A stretch of 64,000 nucleotides of DNA from Aquatica leii (taxonomy: Eukaryota; Arthropoda; Insecta; Coleoptera; Lampyridae), in the NCBI GenBank assembly GCA_035610365.1, contig CM069434.1, positions 125,110,895 to 125,174,894 on the forward strand. The letters are read 5' to 3'. Of the stretch, positions 31,957-44,401 are shown one piece after another. Position 1 is the first letter of the stretch. Every line of letters starts with the position of its first letter. The notes beneath the pieces were generated by a model that had not been told where the DNA came from, did not search any database, and worked only from the letters and a program-made list of their open reading frames with translations. The position numbers and the translations under genes are program-made.

Positions 31957-32348
31957 AAAGATTGGCCGTAGCCCAAAGTAAGAGGCTGGCCAAGAAACAC
32001 CATCAAAAAGAGCATGCTCTTAAAAAAGACAAAAAAGAGCGGGAGGCGCATTTGCCCTCCCCGCAACCATCTCCAAGGGGCCGGCCTACAACAAGGTCTA
32101 TGGCCAAAACAAAAAAGAAGAGTAGTTTTTATTTTTTTTTTATTCTGAATTTTTTTATTTTTATTTTATTTAGAATTTATTTTTTTTTAGAAAGATTGGC
32201 CATAGCCCGAAGTAAGAGGCTGGCAAAGAAACAACATCAAAAAGAGCATGCTCTTAAAAAGGACAAAAAAGCGCGGGAGGCGCATTTGCCCTCCCCGCAA
32301 TCATCGCCAAGAGGCCGGCCGATAACAAGGGCTATGGCCAAAGCCTAG
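31957..32348 (+). other. Array cassettes 1 and 2, read through in one frame
   Basis: The first two cassettes are only about 75 bp apart and, because cassette 1 lacks one A before its usual stop, share a single open frame of 128 codons ending at 32348. The spacer between them translates to a Phe/Ile-rich stretch that is probably not real protein, since the second cassette has its own AG acceptor. Both are the short cassette form, with one GCATGC instead of two. Confidence 0.55.
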
Positions 32349-33013
32349 AAACAAGAGTGATTTTTTTAATTTTTTTTATTCTGAATTTTTTTTAAAACTT
32401 TATCGTATCTATGTTACAGTAAGAAAAGTGGATGTATATGTAATACATATTGAACTTTATTAGCCATTGAGAATATTTATCCTTTCGCTTAATTAATGTC
32501 AGCCGATTTAAAATATGGGATGAAAAAAGTACCACCAATTATAAGCATGGACATTACGTCGTACTTACTATTGACACACAGTTTCTATAAAAACTTACAA
32601 AAGCTAACAAGCGTATAAATATTTTGAAACCGAATTTGCTTAGACATGAATTTAAATTTTAAATAATTTAATTTTTTTAAATATTATTTCTATTTTAGAA
32701 AGATTGGCCGTAGCCCGAAGTAAGAGGCTGGCCAAGAAGCATCATCAAAAAGAGCATGCTCGAAAGATGCATGCTCTTAAAAAGGAAAAAAAAGCGCGGG
32801 AGGCGCATTTGCCCTCCCCGCAACCATCTCCAAGGGGCCGGCCTACAACAAGGGCTATGGCCAAAACCAAAAAAGAAGAGTAATTTTTTTTTTTAATTTT
32901 TTTTTATTCTGAATTTTTTTTATTTTTATTTTATTTAGAATTTTTTTTTAATTTATTTTATTTTGAGTTAATTTTAAATAATTTAATTTTTTTTAATACT
33001 TTTTCTATTTTAG

Positions 33014-33195
33014 AAAGAATGGCCATAGCCCGAGAAAAGAGGCTGGCGAAAAAAGAACAAAGAAAACAGCATGCAAGCAAAATGCATGCTGTGAAGAAGG
33101 AGAAGAAGGCGCGGGAGGCGCATTTGCCCTCCCCGCAAAAGTCACCTAGGGGCCGGCCTATCACCAGGGCTATGGCCAAATCTAAAAAAGAATAG
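33014..33195 (+). other. Array cassette 4, typical type-B form
   Basis: It follows TTTTCTATTTTAG and has an ATG five bases in (MAIAREKRLAKKEQRKQHA). It carries the CAGCATGC...GCATGCTG arms, REAHLPSPQKSPRGRP and ITRAMAKSKKE, with a stop at 33193. The 33954 copy is virtually identical. The basic head and the PRGRP core flanked by Arg/Lys recall an AT-hook. Confidence 0.6.
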
Positions 33196-34289
33196 TTTTT
33201 TATTTTTATTATTCTCAATTATTTTTATTTTTATTTTATTTAGAGTTTTTTTTTTATTTATTTTATTTTGAGTTTCTTTTATTTTTATTTTCTCCATAAG
33301 GCTTGAGGTATGTAAATTCAACAAATAACTTGTGCATCTGAAACTTTATCGTATCTATGTTACAGTAAGAAAAGTCTATGTATGTAATACATATTGAACT
33401 TTATTAGCCATAGAGAATATTTATCCTTTCGCTTAGTTTAATGTCAGCCGATTTAAAATATGGGATGAAAAAAGTACCACCAATTATAAGCATGGACATT
33501 ACGTCGTACTTACTATTGACACACAGTTTCTATAAAAACTTACAAAAGCTAACAAGCGTATAAATATTTTGAAACCGAATTTGCTTAGACATGAATTTAA
33601 ATTTTAAATAATTTAATTTTTTTAAATATTATTTCTATTTTAGAAAGATTGGCCGTAGCCCGAAGTAAGAGGCTGGCCAAGAAGCATCATCAAAAAGAGC
33701 ATGCTCGAAAGATGCATGCTCTTAAAAAGGAAAAAAAAGCGCGGGAGGCGCATTTGCCCTCCCCGCAACCATCTCCAAGGGGCCGGCCTACAACAAGGGC
33801 TATGGCCAAAACCAAAAAGAAGAGTAATTTTTTTAATTTTTTTTTATTCTGAATTTTTTTTATTTTTATTTTATTTAGAATTTTTTTTTAATTTATTTTA
33901 TTTTGAGTTAATTTTAAATAATTTAATTTTTTTTAATACTTTTTCTATTTTAGAAAGAATGGCCATAGCCCGAGAAAAGAGGCTGGCGAAAAAAGAACAA
34001 AGAAAACAGCATGCAAGCAAAATGCATGCTGTGAAGAAGGAGAAGAAGGCGCGGGAGGCGCATTTGCCCTCCCCGCAAAAGTCACCTAGGGGCCGGCCTA
34101 TCACCAGGGCTATGGCCAAATCTAAAAAAGAATAGTTTTTTATTTTTATTATTCTCAATTATTTTTATTTTTATTTTATTTAGAGTTTTTTTTTTATTTA
34201 TTTTATTTTGAGTTTCTTTTATTTTTATTTTCTCCATAAGGCTTGAGGTATGTAAATTCAACAAATAACTTGTGCATCTGAAACTTTAT

Positions 34290-36890
34290 CGTATCTATGT
34301 TACAGTAAGAAAAGTCTATGTATGTAATACATATTGAACTTTATTAGCCATTGAGAATATTTCTCCTTTCGCTTAGTTTAATGTCAGCCGATTTAAAATA
34401 TGGGATGAAAAAAGTACCACCAATTATAAGCATGGACATTACGTCGTACTTACTATTGACACACAGTTTCTATAAAAACTTACAAAAACTAACAAGCGTA
34501 TAAATATTTTGAAACCGAATTTGCTTAGACATGAATTCAAATTTTAAATAATTTAATTTTTTTTAAAGATTATTTCTATTTTAGAAAGATTGGCCGTAGC
34601 CCAAAGTAAGAGGCTGGCCAAGAAACACCATCAAAAAGAGCATGCTCTTAAAAAAGACAAAAAAGAGCGGGAGGCGCATTTGCCCTCCCCGCAACCATCT
34701 CCAAGGGGCCGGCCTACAACAAGGTCTATGGCCAAAACAAAAAAGAAGAGTAGTTTTTATTTTTTATTCTGAATTTTTTTATTTTTGTTTTATTTAGAAT
34801 TTATTTTTTTTTAGAAAGATTGGCCATAGCCCGAAGTAAGAGGCTGGCAAAGAAACAACATCAAAAGAGCATGCTCTTAAAAAGGACAAAAAAGCGCGGG
34901 AGGCGCATTTGCCCTCCCCGCAATCATCGCCAAGAGGCCGGCCGATAACAAGGGCTATGGCCAAAGCCTAGAAACAAGAGTGATTTTTTTAATTTTTTTT
35001 ATTCTGAATTTTTTTTAAAACTTTATCGTATCTATGTTACAGTAAGAAAAGTGGATGTATATGTAATACATATTGAACTTTATTAGCCATTGAGAATATT
35101 TATCCTTTCGCTTAATTAATGTCAGCCGATTTAAAATATGGGATGAAAAAAGTACCACCAATTATAAGCATGGACATTACGTCGTACTTACTATTGACAC
35201 ACAGTTTCTATAAAAACTTACAAAAGCTAACAAGCGTATAAATATTTTGAAACCGAATTTGCTTAGACATGAATTTAAATTTTAAATAATTTAATTTTTT
35301 TAAATATTATTTCTATTTTAGAAAGATTGGCCGTAGCCCGAAGTAAGAGGCTGGCCAAGAAGCATCATCAAAAAGAGCATGCTCGAAAGATGCATGCTCT
35401 TAAAAAGGAAAAGCGCGGGAGGCGCATTTGCCCTCCCGCAACCATCTCCAAGGGGCCGGCCTACAACAAGGGCTATGGCCAAAACCAAAAAAGAAGAGTA
35501 ATTTTTTAATTTTTTTATTCTGAATTTTTTTTATTTTTATTTTATTTAGAATTTTTTTTTAATTTATTTTATTTTGAGTTAATTTTAAATAATTTAATTT
35601 TTTTTAATACTTTTTCTATTTTAGAAAGAATGGCCATAGCCCGAGAAAAGAGGCTGGCGAAAAAAGAACAAAGAAAACAGCATGCAAGCAAAATGCATGC
35701 TGTGAAGAAGGAGAAGAAGGCGGGAGGCGCATTTGCCCTCCCGCAAAAGTCACCTAGGGGCCGGCCTATCACCAGGGCTATGGCCAAATCTAAAAAGAAT
35801 AGTTTTTATTTTTATTATTCTCAATTATTTTTATTTTTATTTTATTTAGAGTTTTTTTATTTATTTTATTTTGAGTTTCTTTTATTTTTATTTTCTCCAT
35901 AAGGCTTGAGGTATGTAAATTCAACAAATAACTTGTGCATCTGAAACTTTATCGTATCTATGTTACAGTAAGAAAAGTCTATGTATGTAATACATATTGA
36001 ACTTTATTAGCCATAGAGAATATTTATCCTTTCGCTTAGTTTAATGTCAGCCGATTTAAAATATGGGATGAAAAAAGTACCACCAATTATAAGCATGGAC
36101 ATTACGTCGTACTTACTATTGACACACAGTTTCTATAAAAACTTACAAAAGCTAACAAGCGTATAAATATTTTGAAACCGAATTTGCTTAGACATGAATT
36201 TAAATTTTAAATAATTTAATTTTTTTAAATATTATTTCTATTTTAGAAAGATTGGCCGTAGCCCGAAGTAAGAGGCTGGCCAAGAAGCATCATCAAAAAG
36301 AGCATGCTCGAAAGATGCATGCTCTTAAAAAGGAAAAAAAAGCGCGGGAGGCGCATTTGCCCTCCCCGCAACCATCTCCAAGGGGCCGGCCTACAACAAG
36401 GGCTATGGCCAAAACCAAAAAAGAAGAGTAATTTTTTTTTTAATTTTTTTTTATTCTGAATTTTTTTTATTTTTATTTTATTTAGAATTTTTTTTTAATT
36501 TATTTTATTTTGAGTTAATTTTAAATAATTTAATTTTTTTTAATACTTTTTCTATTTTACAAAGAATGGCCATAGCCCGAGAAAAGAGGCTGGCGAAAAA
36601 AGAACAAAGAAAACAGCATGCAAGCAAAATGCATGCTGTGAAGAAGGAGAAGAAGGCGCGGGAGGCGCATTTGCCCTCCCGCAAAAGTCACCTAGGGGCC
36701 GGCCTATCACCAGGGCTATGGCCAAATCTAAAAAGAATAGTTTTTATTTTTATTATTCTCAATTATTTTTATTTTTATTTTATTTAGAGTTTTTTTATTT
36801 ATTTTATTTTGAGTTTCTTTTATTTTTATTTTCTCCATAAGGCTTGAGGTATGTAAATTCAACAAATAACTTGTGCATCTGAAACTTTAT
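34290..36890 (+). repeat. 2.6-kb higher-order duplication within the array
   Basis: The segment from about 31665 to 34290 is repeated from about 34290 to 36890. Six consecutive cassettes (31957-33954) correspond to six at 34585-36561 with offsets of 2603-2628 bp and the same short/long/type-B order. Small indels, such as loss of CCCC to CCC next to the cassettes at 35322, 35625 and 36561, mark the second copy and break several frames. Confidence 0.85.
36561..36740 (+). other. Array cassette 12, acceptor mutated
   Basis: Its upstream tract reads TCTATTTTAC instead of TCTATTTTAG (36551-36560), the only cassette whose AG is lost. It also has a CCC deletion that shifts the frame after AREAHLPS. 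It would be unusable as an exon if the other cassettes are. Confidence 0.7.
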
Positions 36891-39800
36891 CGTATCTATG
36901 TTACAGTAAGAAAAGTCTATGTATGTAATACATATTGAACTTTATTAGCCATTGAGAATATTTCTCCTTTCGCTTAGTTTAATGTCAGCCGATTTAAAAT
37001 ATGGGATGAAAAAAGTACCACCAATTATAAGCATGGACATTACGTCGTACTTACTATTGACACACAGTTTCTATAAAAACTTACAAAAACTAACAAGCGT
37101 ATAAATATTTTGAAACCGAATTTGCTTAGACATGAATTCAAATTTTAAATAATTTAATTTTTTTTAATAATATTTCTATTTTAGAAAGATTAGCCATAGC
37201 CCGAAGTAAGAGGCTGGCAAAGAAACAACATCAAAAAGAGCATGCTCTTAAAAAGGACAAAAAAGCGCGGGAGGCGCATTTGCCCTCCCCGCAATCATCG
37301 CCAAGAGGCCGGCCGATAACAAGGGCTATGGCCAAAGCCAAGAAACAAGAGCGATTTTTTTAATTTTTTTTATTCTGAATTTTTTTTATTTTTATTTTGT
37401 CCATAAGGCTTGAGGTATGTAAATTCAACAAATAACTTGTGCATCTGAAAATTTATCGTATCTATGTTACAGTAAGAAAAGTCGTATGTAATCACATATT
37501 GAACTTTATTAGCCATTGAGAATATCTATCCTTTCGCTTAATTAATGTGAACCGATTTAAAATATGGGATGAAAAAAGTACCACCAATTATTAGCATGGA
37601 CATTACGTCGTACTTACTATTGACACACAGTTTCTATAAAAACTTACAAAAGCTAACAAGCGTATAAATATTTTGAAACCGAATTTGCTTAGACATGAAT
37701 TTAAATTTTAAATAATTTAATTTTTTTAAATATTATTTCTATTTTAGAAAGATTGGCCGTAGCCCGAAGTAAGAGGCTGGCCAAGAAGCACCATCAAAAA
37801 GAGCATGCTCTTAAAAAGGGCAAAAAAGAGTGGGAGGCGCATTTGCCCTCCCCGCAACCATCTCCAAGGGGCCGGCCTACAACAAGGTCTATGGCCAAAA
37901 CAAAAAAAGAAGAGTAATTTTTATTTTTTTTTAATTCTGAATTTTTTTTTATTTTTATTTTATTTAAATTTTTTTTAATTTATTTTATTTTGAGTTAATT
38001 TTAAATAATTTAATTTTTTTAAATACTTTTTCTATTTTAGAAAGAATGGCCATAGCCCGAGAAAAAAGGCTGGCGAAAAAAGAACAAAGAAAACAGCATG
38101 CAAGCAAAATGCATGCTGTGAAGAAGGAGAAGGCGCGGGAGGCGCATTTGCCCTCCCCGCAACCATCTCCAAGGGGCCGGCCTACAACAAGGGCTATGGT
38201 CAAAACCAAAAAAGGAGAGTAATTTTTTTTTATTCTGAATCTTTTTATTTTTATTTTATTTAGAATTTTTTTTTAATTTATTTTATTTTGAGTTTTTTTT
38301 TATTTTTATTTTGTCCATAAGGCTTGAGGGCTTGAGGTATGTAAATTCAACAAATAACTTGTGCATCTAAAACTTTATCGTATCTATGTTACAGTAAGAA
38401 AAGTCGTATGTAATCACATATTGAACTTTATTAGCCATTGAGAATATTTATCCTTTCGCTTAATTAATCTGAACCGATTTAAAATATGGGATGAAAAAAG
38501 TACCACAAATTATAAGCATGGACATTACGTCGTACTTACTATTGACACACAGTTTCTATAAAAGCTTACAAAAGCTAACAAGCGTATAAATATTTTAACC
38601 GGATTTGCTTAGACATGAATTCATATTTTATTTAATTTAATTTTTTAAAATACTTTTTCTATTTTAGAAAGATTGGCCATAGCCCGAAGTGAGAGGCTGG
38701 CAAAGAAGCAACGCCAAAAAGAGCATGCAGAAAAGATGCATGCTCTTAAAAAAGCAAAAAAAGCGCGGGAGGCGCATTTGCCCTCCCCGCCTCTATCTTC
38801 AAGAGGCCGGCCTACTACGAGGGCTATGGCCAAAGCCAGAACAGCAGAATAATTTTTATTTTATTTTATTTTGAAATATTTTTTATTTTAATTTTATTTA
38901 GAATTTTTTTTTAATTTATTTTATTTTGAGTTTTTTTTTATTTTTATTTTGTCCATAAGGCTTGAGGTATGTAAATTCAACAAATAACTTGTGCATCTAA
39001 AACTTTATCGTATCTATGTTACAGTAAGAAAAGTCGTATGTAATCACATATTGAACTTTATTAGCCATTGAGAATATTTATCCTTTCGCTTAATTAATGT
39101 GAACCGATTTAAAATATGGGATGAAAAAAGTACCACAAATTATAAGCATGGACATTACGTCGTACTTACTATGGACACACAGTTTCTATAAAAGCTTACA
39201 AAAGCTAACAAGCGTATAAATATTTTAACCGGATTTGCTTAGACATGAATTCATATTTTATTTAATTTAATTTTTTAAAATACTTTTTCTATTTTAGAAA
39301 GATTGGCCATAGCCCGAAGTGAGAGGCTGGCAAAGAAGCAACGCCAAAAAGAGCATGCAGAAAAGATGCATGCTCTTAAAAAAGCAAAAAAAGCGCGGGA
39401 GGCGCATTTGCCCTCCCCGCCTCCATCTTCAATAGGCCGGCCTACTACGAGGGCTATGGCCAAAGCCAGAACAGCAGAATAATTTTTATTTTATTTTATT
39501 TTATTTTGAATTATTTTTTATTTTTATTTTATTTAGAATTTTTTTTTAATTTATTTTATTTTGAGTTTTTTTTTATTTTTATTTTGTCCATAAGGCTTGA
39601 GGGCTTGAGGTATGTAAATTCAACAAATAACTTGTGCATCTAAAACTTTATCGTATCTATGTTACAGTAAGAAAAGTCGTATGTAATCACATATTAAACT
39701 TTATTAGCCATTGAGAATATTTATCCTTTCGCTTAATTAATGTGAACCGATTTAAAATATGGGATGAAAAAAGTACCACCAATTATAAGCATGGACATTA

Positions 39801-41137
39801 CGTCGTACTTAGTATTGACACACAGTTTCTATAAAAGCTTACAAAAGCTAACAAGCGTATAAATATTTTAACCGGATTTGCTTAGACATGAATTCATATT
39901 TTATTTAATTTAATTTTTTAAAATACTTTTTCTATTTTAGAAAGATTGGCCATAGCCCGAAGTGAGAGGCTGGCAAAGAAGCAACGCCAAAAAGAGCATG
40001 CAGAAAAGATGCATGCTCTTAAAAAAGCAAAAAAAAGCGCGGGAGGCGCATTTGCCCTCCCCGCCTCCATCTTCAAGAGGCCGGCCTACTACGAGGGCTA
40101 TGGCCAAAGCCAGAACAGCAGAATAATTTTTATTTTATTTTATTTTGAATTATTTTTTATTTTTATTTTATTTAGAATTTTTTTTTAATTTATTTTATTT
40201 TGAGTTTTTTTTTATTTTTATTTTGTCCATAAGGCTTGAGGGCTTGAGGTATGTAAATTCAACAAATAACTTTATCGTATCTATGTTACAGTAAGAAAAG
40301 TCGTATGTAATCACATATTGAACTTTATTAGCCATTGAGAATATTTATCCTTTCGCTTAATGAATGTGAACCGATTTAAAATATGGGATGAAAAAAGTAC
40401 CACCAATTATAAGCATGGACATTACGTCGTACTTACTATTGACACACAGTTTCTATAAAAGCTTAAAAAAGCTAACAAGCGTATAAATATTTTAACCGGA
40501 TTTGCTTATATATGAATTCATATTTTATTTAATTTAATTTTTTAAAATACTTTTTCTATTTTAGAAAGATTGGCCATAGCCCGAAGTGAGAGGCTGGCAA
40601 AGAAGCAACGCCAAAAAGAGCATGCAGAAAAGATGCATGCTCTTAAAAAAGCAAAAAAAGCGCGGGAGGCGCATTTGCCCTCCCCGCCTCCATCTTCAAG
40701 AGGCCGGCCTACTACGAGGGCTATGGCCAAAGCCAGAACAGCAGAATAATTTTTATTTTATTTTATTTTATTTTGAAATATTTTTTATTTTTATTTTATT
40801 TAGAATTTTTTTTTAATTTATTTTATTTTGAGTTTTTTTTTTATTTTTATTTTGTCCATAAGGCTTGAGGGCTTGAGGTATGTAAATTCAACAAATAACT
40901 TGTGCATCTAAAACTTTATCGTATCTATGTTACAGTAAGAAAAGTCGTATGTAATCACATATTGAACTTTATTAGCCATTGAGAATATTTATCCTTTCGT
41001 CGTACTTACTATTGACACAGTTTCTATAAAAGCTTACAAAAGCTAACAAGCGTATAAATATTTTGAAACCGGATTTACTTAGACATGAAATCAAATTTTA
41101 AATAATTTAATTTTTTTAAATACTTTTTCTATTTTAG

Positions 41138-41322
41138 AAAGAATGGCCATAGCCCGACAAAAGAGGCTGGTCAAGAAACAACAGAGAAAAGAGCATGCAA
41201 CTAAAATGCATGCTCTGAAGAAGGATAAGAAGGCACGGGAGGCGCATTTGCCCTCCCCGCAAAAGTCTCCAAGGGGCCGGCCTACAACAAGGGCTATGGC
41301 CAAAGCTAAAAAAGAAAATTGA
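41138..41322 (+). other. Array cassette 20, last copy before the solo LTR
   Basis: It follows TTTTCTATTTTAG, starts MAIARQKRLVKKQQ, has arms GAGCATGC...GCATGCTC, REAHLPSPQKSPRGRP and a full-length end AMAKAKKEN with TGA at 41320. It combines features of the type-A and type-B cassettes, so it may be near the founder form. Confidence 0.6.
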
Positions 41323-41538
41323 TTTTTATTTTTTTTTATTTAAATTTTTTTTCATTCTGAATTTTTTTTATTTTTATTTTATTTAGAATTTATTTTTTTT
41401 TAATTTATTTTATTTTGAGTTTTTTAAATTTTTATTTTGTCCATAAGGCTTGAGGTATGTAAATTCAACAAATAACTTGTGCATCTGAAACTTTATCGTA
41501 TCTATGTTACAGTAAGAAAAGTCTATGTATGTAATACA

Positions 41539-42082
41539 TGTCGGAGACACTGAATATAATCTTGGCTACTTCTATGAACAGCATACACGTGCACTCATTT
41601 GTTTGTGTTCCCATAAATTATGTTTAAAATGTTTAGTCTTTGTAACTTAATAACTTAGAATCAACCAATAAGGATTTGATATTTTGTAATATTGCCTTTT
41701 ATGGGCATAGGAACGCGCGTGAAATTAGAATCTTTCATGCGAATGGAACGACACTAGCTGAAAAATGTAACTTGTAAGAGGGCAGATTGAAATGATATTT
41801 GGTTGTGACAACTTGATAAGATAAAAGAGCTGGTGTCGGATCGTTTGTTCCAGTGTTGATCATTAAACGTTTATAAATTTAATTTTTATATTAATGAAAT
41901 CAGTTTTGTTTGTTTGTGTTATTGTTTATTAACGACTTTGTTTGAAATTTGTAATCGTAACTTTTGCAATAGTAAATAAATTGTGTAAACGGTCAGTGTC
42001 GTGCGTTAATAAATTATCGATGCAGTCTAACCCAACACAAACGCCCAGCGGAGCCCCTTTTATTTTCGGTGCGCCTCTGACA
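41539..42082. mobile_element. 544-bp solo LTR inside the array
   Basis: It starts TGTCGGAGACACTG and ends GCGCCTCTGACA. It is flanked by TACA (41535-41538 and 42083-42086). It splits the array spacer block, which continues unbroken on both sides (GTAATACA | TATTGAAC). TG...CA ends and a 4-bp duplication fit a gypsy-type solo LTR. It contains no open frame of note. Confidence 0.88.
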
Positions 42083-42569
42083 TACATATTGAACTTTATT
42101 AGCCATTGAGAATATTTATCCTTTCGCTTAATTAATGTGAACCGATTTAAAATATGGGATGAAAAAAGTACCACCAATTATAAGCATGGACATTGTGCCG
42201 TACTTAGTGTTGACACACAGTTTCTATGAAGGCTTACAAAAGTTAACAAGCGTATAAACATTTGGAACCGGATTTGCTTTGCAATTAAGTAGTGATTTCA
42301 AGTGTGTGGTTGTACCGCCATATATAATTTTTATTTTAATTATACCTACAGTTTATATCAGTATAACAGTGTTTAAAATTCACTTATATTCGATTACTAA
42401 CTTTGTGATAATTTTTAAACAATAATTATTTTGTTTTTAAAAAATGACAGGACTTCTTGACGAGTTCAATAAACTCAAAATAAAAGGTATAGTATATTCC
42501 AGTTAATATCGTAAAAATTAGCATTATTTTTGTTTGCAGAAGAACCGTAAGGTAAGATTATGATAGTAT

Positions 42570-43890
42570 TATTAAAATGTCTGGTGCTATTGCATGAAGC
42601 AAGAGCAGTGTGCCATTCTATCATTTTTGATGGTGCAGTCGTAAATTTAAGTTGTGTAAAGTCTTAGGGGCTTGTTTTGATTATAGTAAGTTTGTATCTT
42701 TTTAGATGGCTGTCATATGCTTAAATGATTTAGAAATTGTTGGGGAACGTATAAAACAATAGCGGACAACAATGGGGCTATTATTAATTGGCAGTTTCTG
42801 GAAAATCTTGTGATGCTTCAAGACAAGCAAGGATTGTGTATTGCTAATAAATTGACAAAGAGACATTTAAATTGGCAAATGGAAAAAATGAATCTATTGT
42901 GAAAAAAAAATTCTAAATTTGAAAGGGTCAACCACATCTGCAACATTTTGCAAAACAATTAATGATTGTTTTGATATTTTATATCTTAGAAATTTAGATG
43001 ACAGGAGAAGTAAAACAAATTTGGTTGGTGCATCATCCATTCCTGCAATTGAAACAAAAATAAAAGCATACATTTCATATTTAGCACACCTGTCAATTAA
43101 TAATCGTCCAATTATTGTTTCTGAAAGAAAACTAGGCTTTTTAGGGTTTATAATAGGTTTACAAAATTCTTTAGAACTGTTTAAGGAATTGCAATTGAAA
43201 TCAAATGGAGTTATAAAATTTTTGCTCCCTTACAAACTTAGCCAGGATCATCTGGAAGTCTTTTTTAGTGCTGTGCGGAGCAATTGAAAGTATAATAATA
43301 ACCCGTCGGCATTTCAGTTTCGAAATGCCTACAGACGGCTTATAGGACGACACCAAATAAGTTCAATAGAAAGAGCAAATTGCATAAACTTTTTTAACAT
43401 AAAGATTTTAACTATCAGCAGCGGCAAGCACGATTCAGTTATAAATTCTGTAGGTGCGAGCTCTCTGGACGATCCTGACTACAATATCAATGAAATCTTT
43501 AAATTATCACCATATGCTGATGATATTGTTGACTACATAGCAGGTTTTGTTGCGAAAAAAGTTATATGCAAAATTCATTGTAGTGTTTGTAAAGATCAAT
43601 TAACAGGACAACTTACAATAGCATCTAAAGATCTTACAGAAATTTGTAAAGTTTGTGAAACCAACTTAAGTAAGACAGATTTTTATGTATTAGAGCATAA
43701 GATTTTTTAAGACTGTAGCTTAACAGCTTTTACAAATGATACAATGTTTGATCAAATATCAAATCAAGATTCACTTACAAATCACAGAAGCGAAATTATT
43801 AATCTAATTATTAAATATTACGTTAACTTAAGAATTCATATATTGCAAAGAAATCTAGTGAAACGCGAAATTATTTAAGGAAAAAATTGT
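42570..43890 (+). pseudogene. P/THAP9-type transposase remnant
   Basis: From left to right: FDGAVVNLS...LGACFDYS (about 42630-42690), an acceptor TTTTTAG before DGCHM, then RNCWGTYK..ADNNGAIINWQFLENLV, NKLTKRHLNWQMEKM, a 122-codon frame (42919-43287) ending KLSQDHLEVFFSAVRSN, the region NNNPSAFQFRNAYRRLI, and further DDIVDYIAGFVAKKVICKIHCSVCKDQL (about 43520-43605). These are the C-terminal two thirds of a P-element/THAP9-like transposase. Stops and frameshifts interrupt it. No N-terminal THAP domain or terminal repeats were found. MTGLLDEFNKLK at 42444 next to a GTATAG could be an exon, but that is weak. Confidence 0.78.
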
Positions 43891-44401
43891 CTACTTTAAT
43901 TACTTTTTACAATCAATAAATAGTTCTACTCCGCTTTTTTTTCTTCTTTTCATTTTTACATTAGGATATTCTCTGCTACTACCTTTAAAATTAGATTTGA
44001 AATTTGCGCTACGAAAAAGTGAACAAGCATGCGCATTGAATATTAGTCGCAATACACTGTCTATCTCTTTTTTTAGCGTCATCTTTTATACATCCAGTAG
44101 TTATATATAATCAAAGGTTGTACTGCATGGCGAGCAAAGGGATTTATTAAGGAGTGAATTTTTTAATGTTATAAAACTTTTACCGTGTAAAAATTAGCGA
44201 TAAAAAATTGCTTATAACTAATTTACGTATAAATTATTTCATAAAATTACTTATAAAACGAAAAATGATTTTTTTTTAAATACTTAACCGTTGAATTATT
44301 ATTTTAAATTACGCGACTCCCAACTTTCTTGTTTTTATTCTTTTTAAATTATTGAAATAACATTATTATAATTGTATACGTATGAACCTGAACCGTTCAC
44401 C
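43891..44401. other. Intergenic, nothing recognised
   Basis: A+T-rich sequence between the P-type remnant and the hAT element. A 60-codon minus-strand frame (44082-43900) has no recognisable features. Confidence 0.5.

Larger units (their letters stand above)
31530..42290 (+). repeat. Tandem array of about 20 exon-like cassettes
   Basis: Cassettes start right after an AG at about 31957, 32191, 32699, 33014, 33644, 33954, 34585, 34815, 35322, 35625, 36247, 36561, 37185, 37748, 38041, 38668, 39298, 39941, 40565 and 41138. Nearly all follow TTTCTATTTTAG. Each encodes roughly 55-60 residues: RLAIAR.KRLAKK, a His/Lys-rich stretch, AREAHLPSP, SPRGRPTTRAMAK, then usually a stop. Long spacers share a block starting GAAACTTTATCGTATCTATG and containing a TATAAATA followed by ACATGAATT. 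Repeated GCTTGAG/GTATGT sites resemble donors, and TTACAG lies 58 nt further on. A gypsy-type solo LTR lies at 41539-42082. The array could be duplicated terminal exons or a satellite derived from one. Function is unknown. Confidence 0.85.

Noticed and set aside
33898..34158. 86-codon minus-strand frames repeated in the array (also at 32958-33218)
   Set aside because: They are antisense shadows of the plus-strand cassettes; the acceptor tract and basic frame are on the plus strand.
31530..42290. Array considered as CRISPR-like or as a classic satellite only
   Set aside because: Units are hundreds of bases long, eukaryotic, and retain a reading frame and acceptor tract. CRISPR is excluded, and pure satellite is possible but does not explain the frame pattern.
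43900..44082. 60-codon minus-strand frame
   Set aside because: No recognisable feature; within the A+T-rich gap between two transposons.
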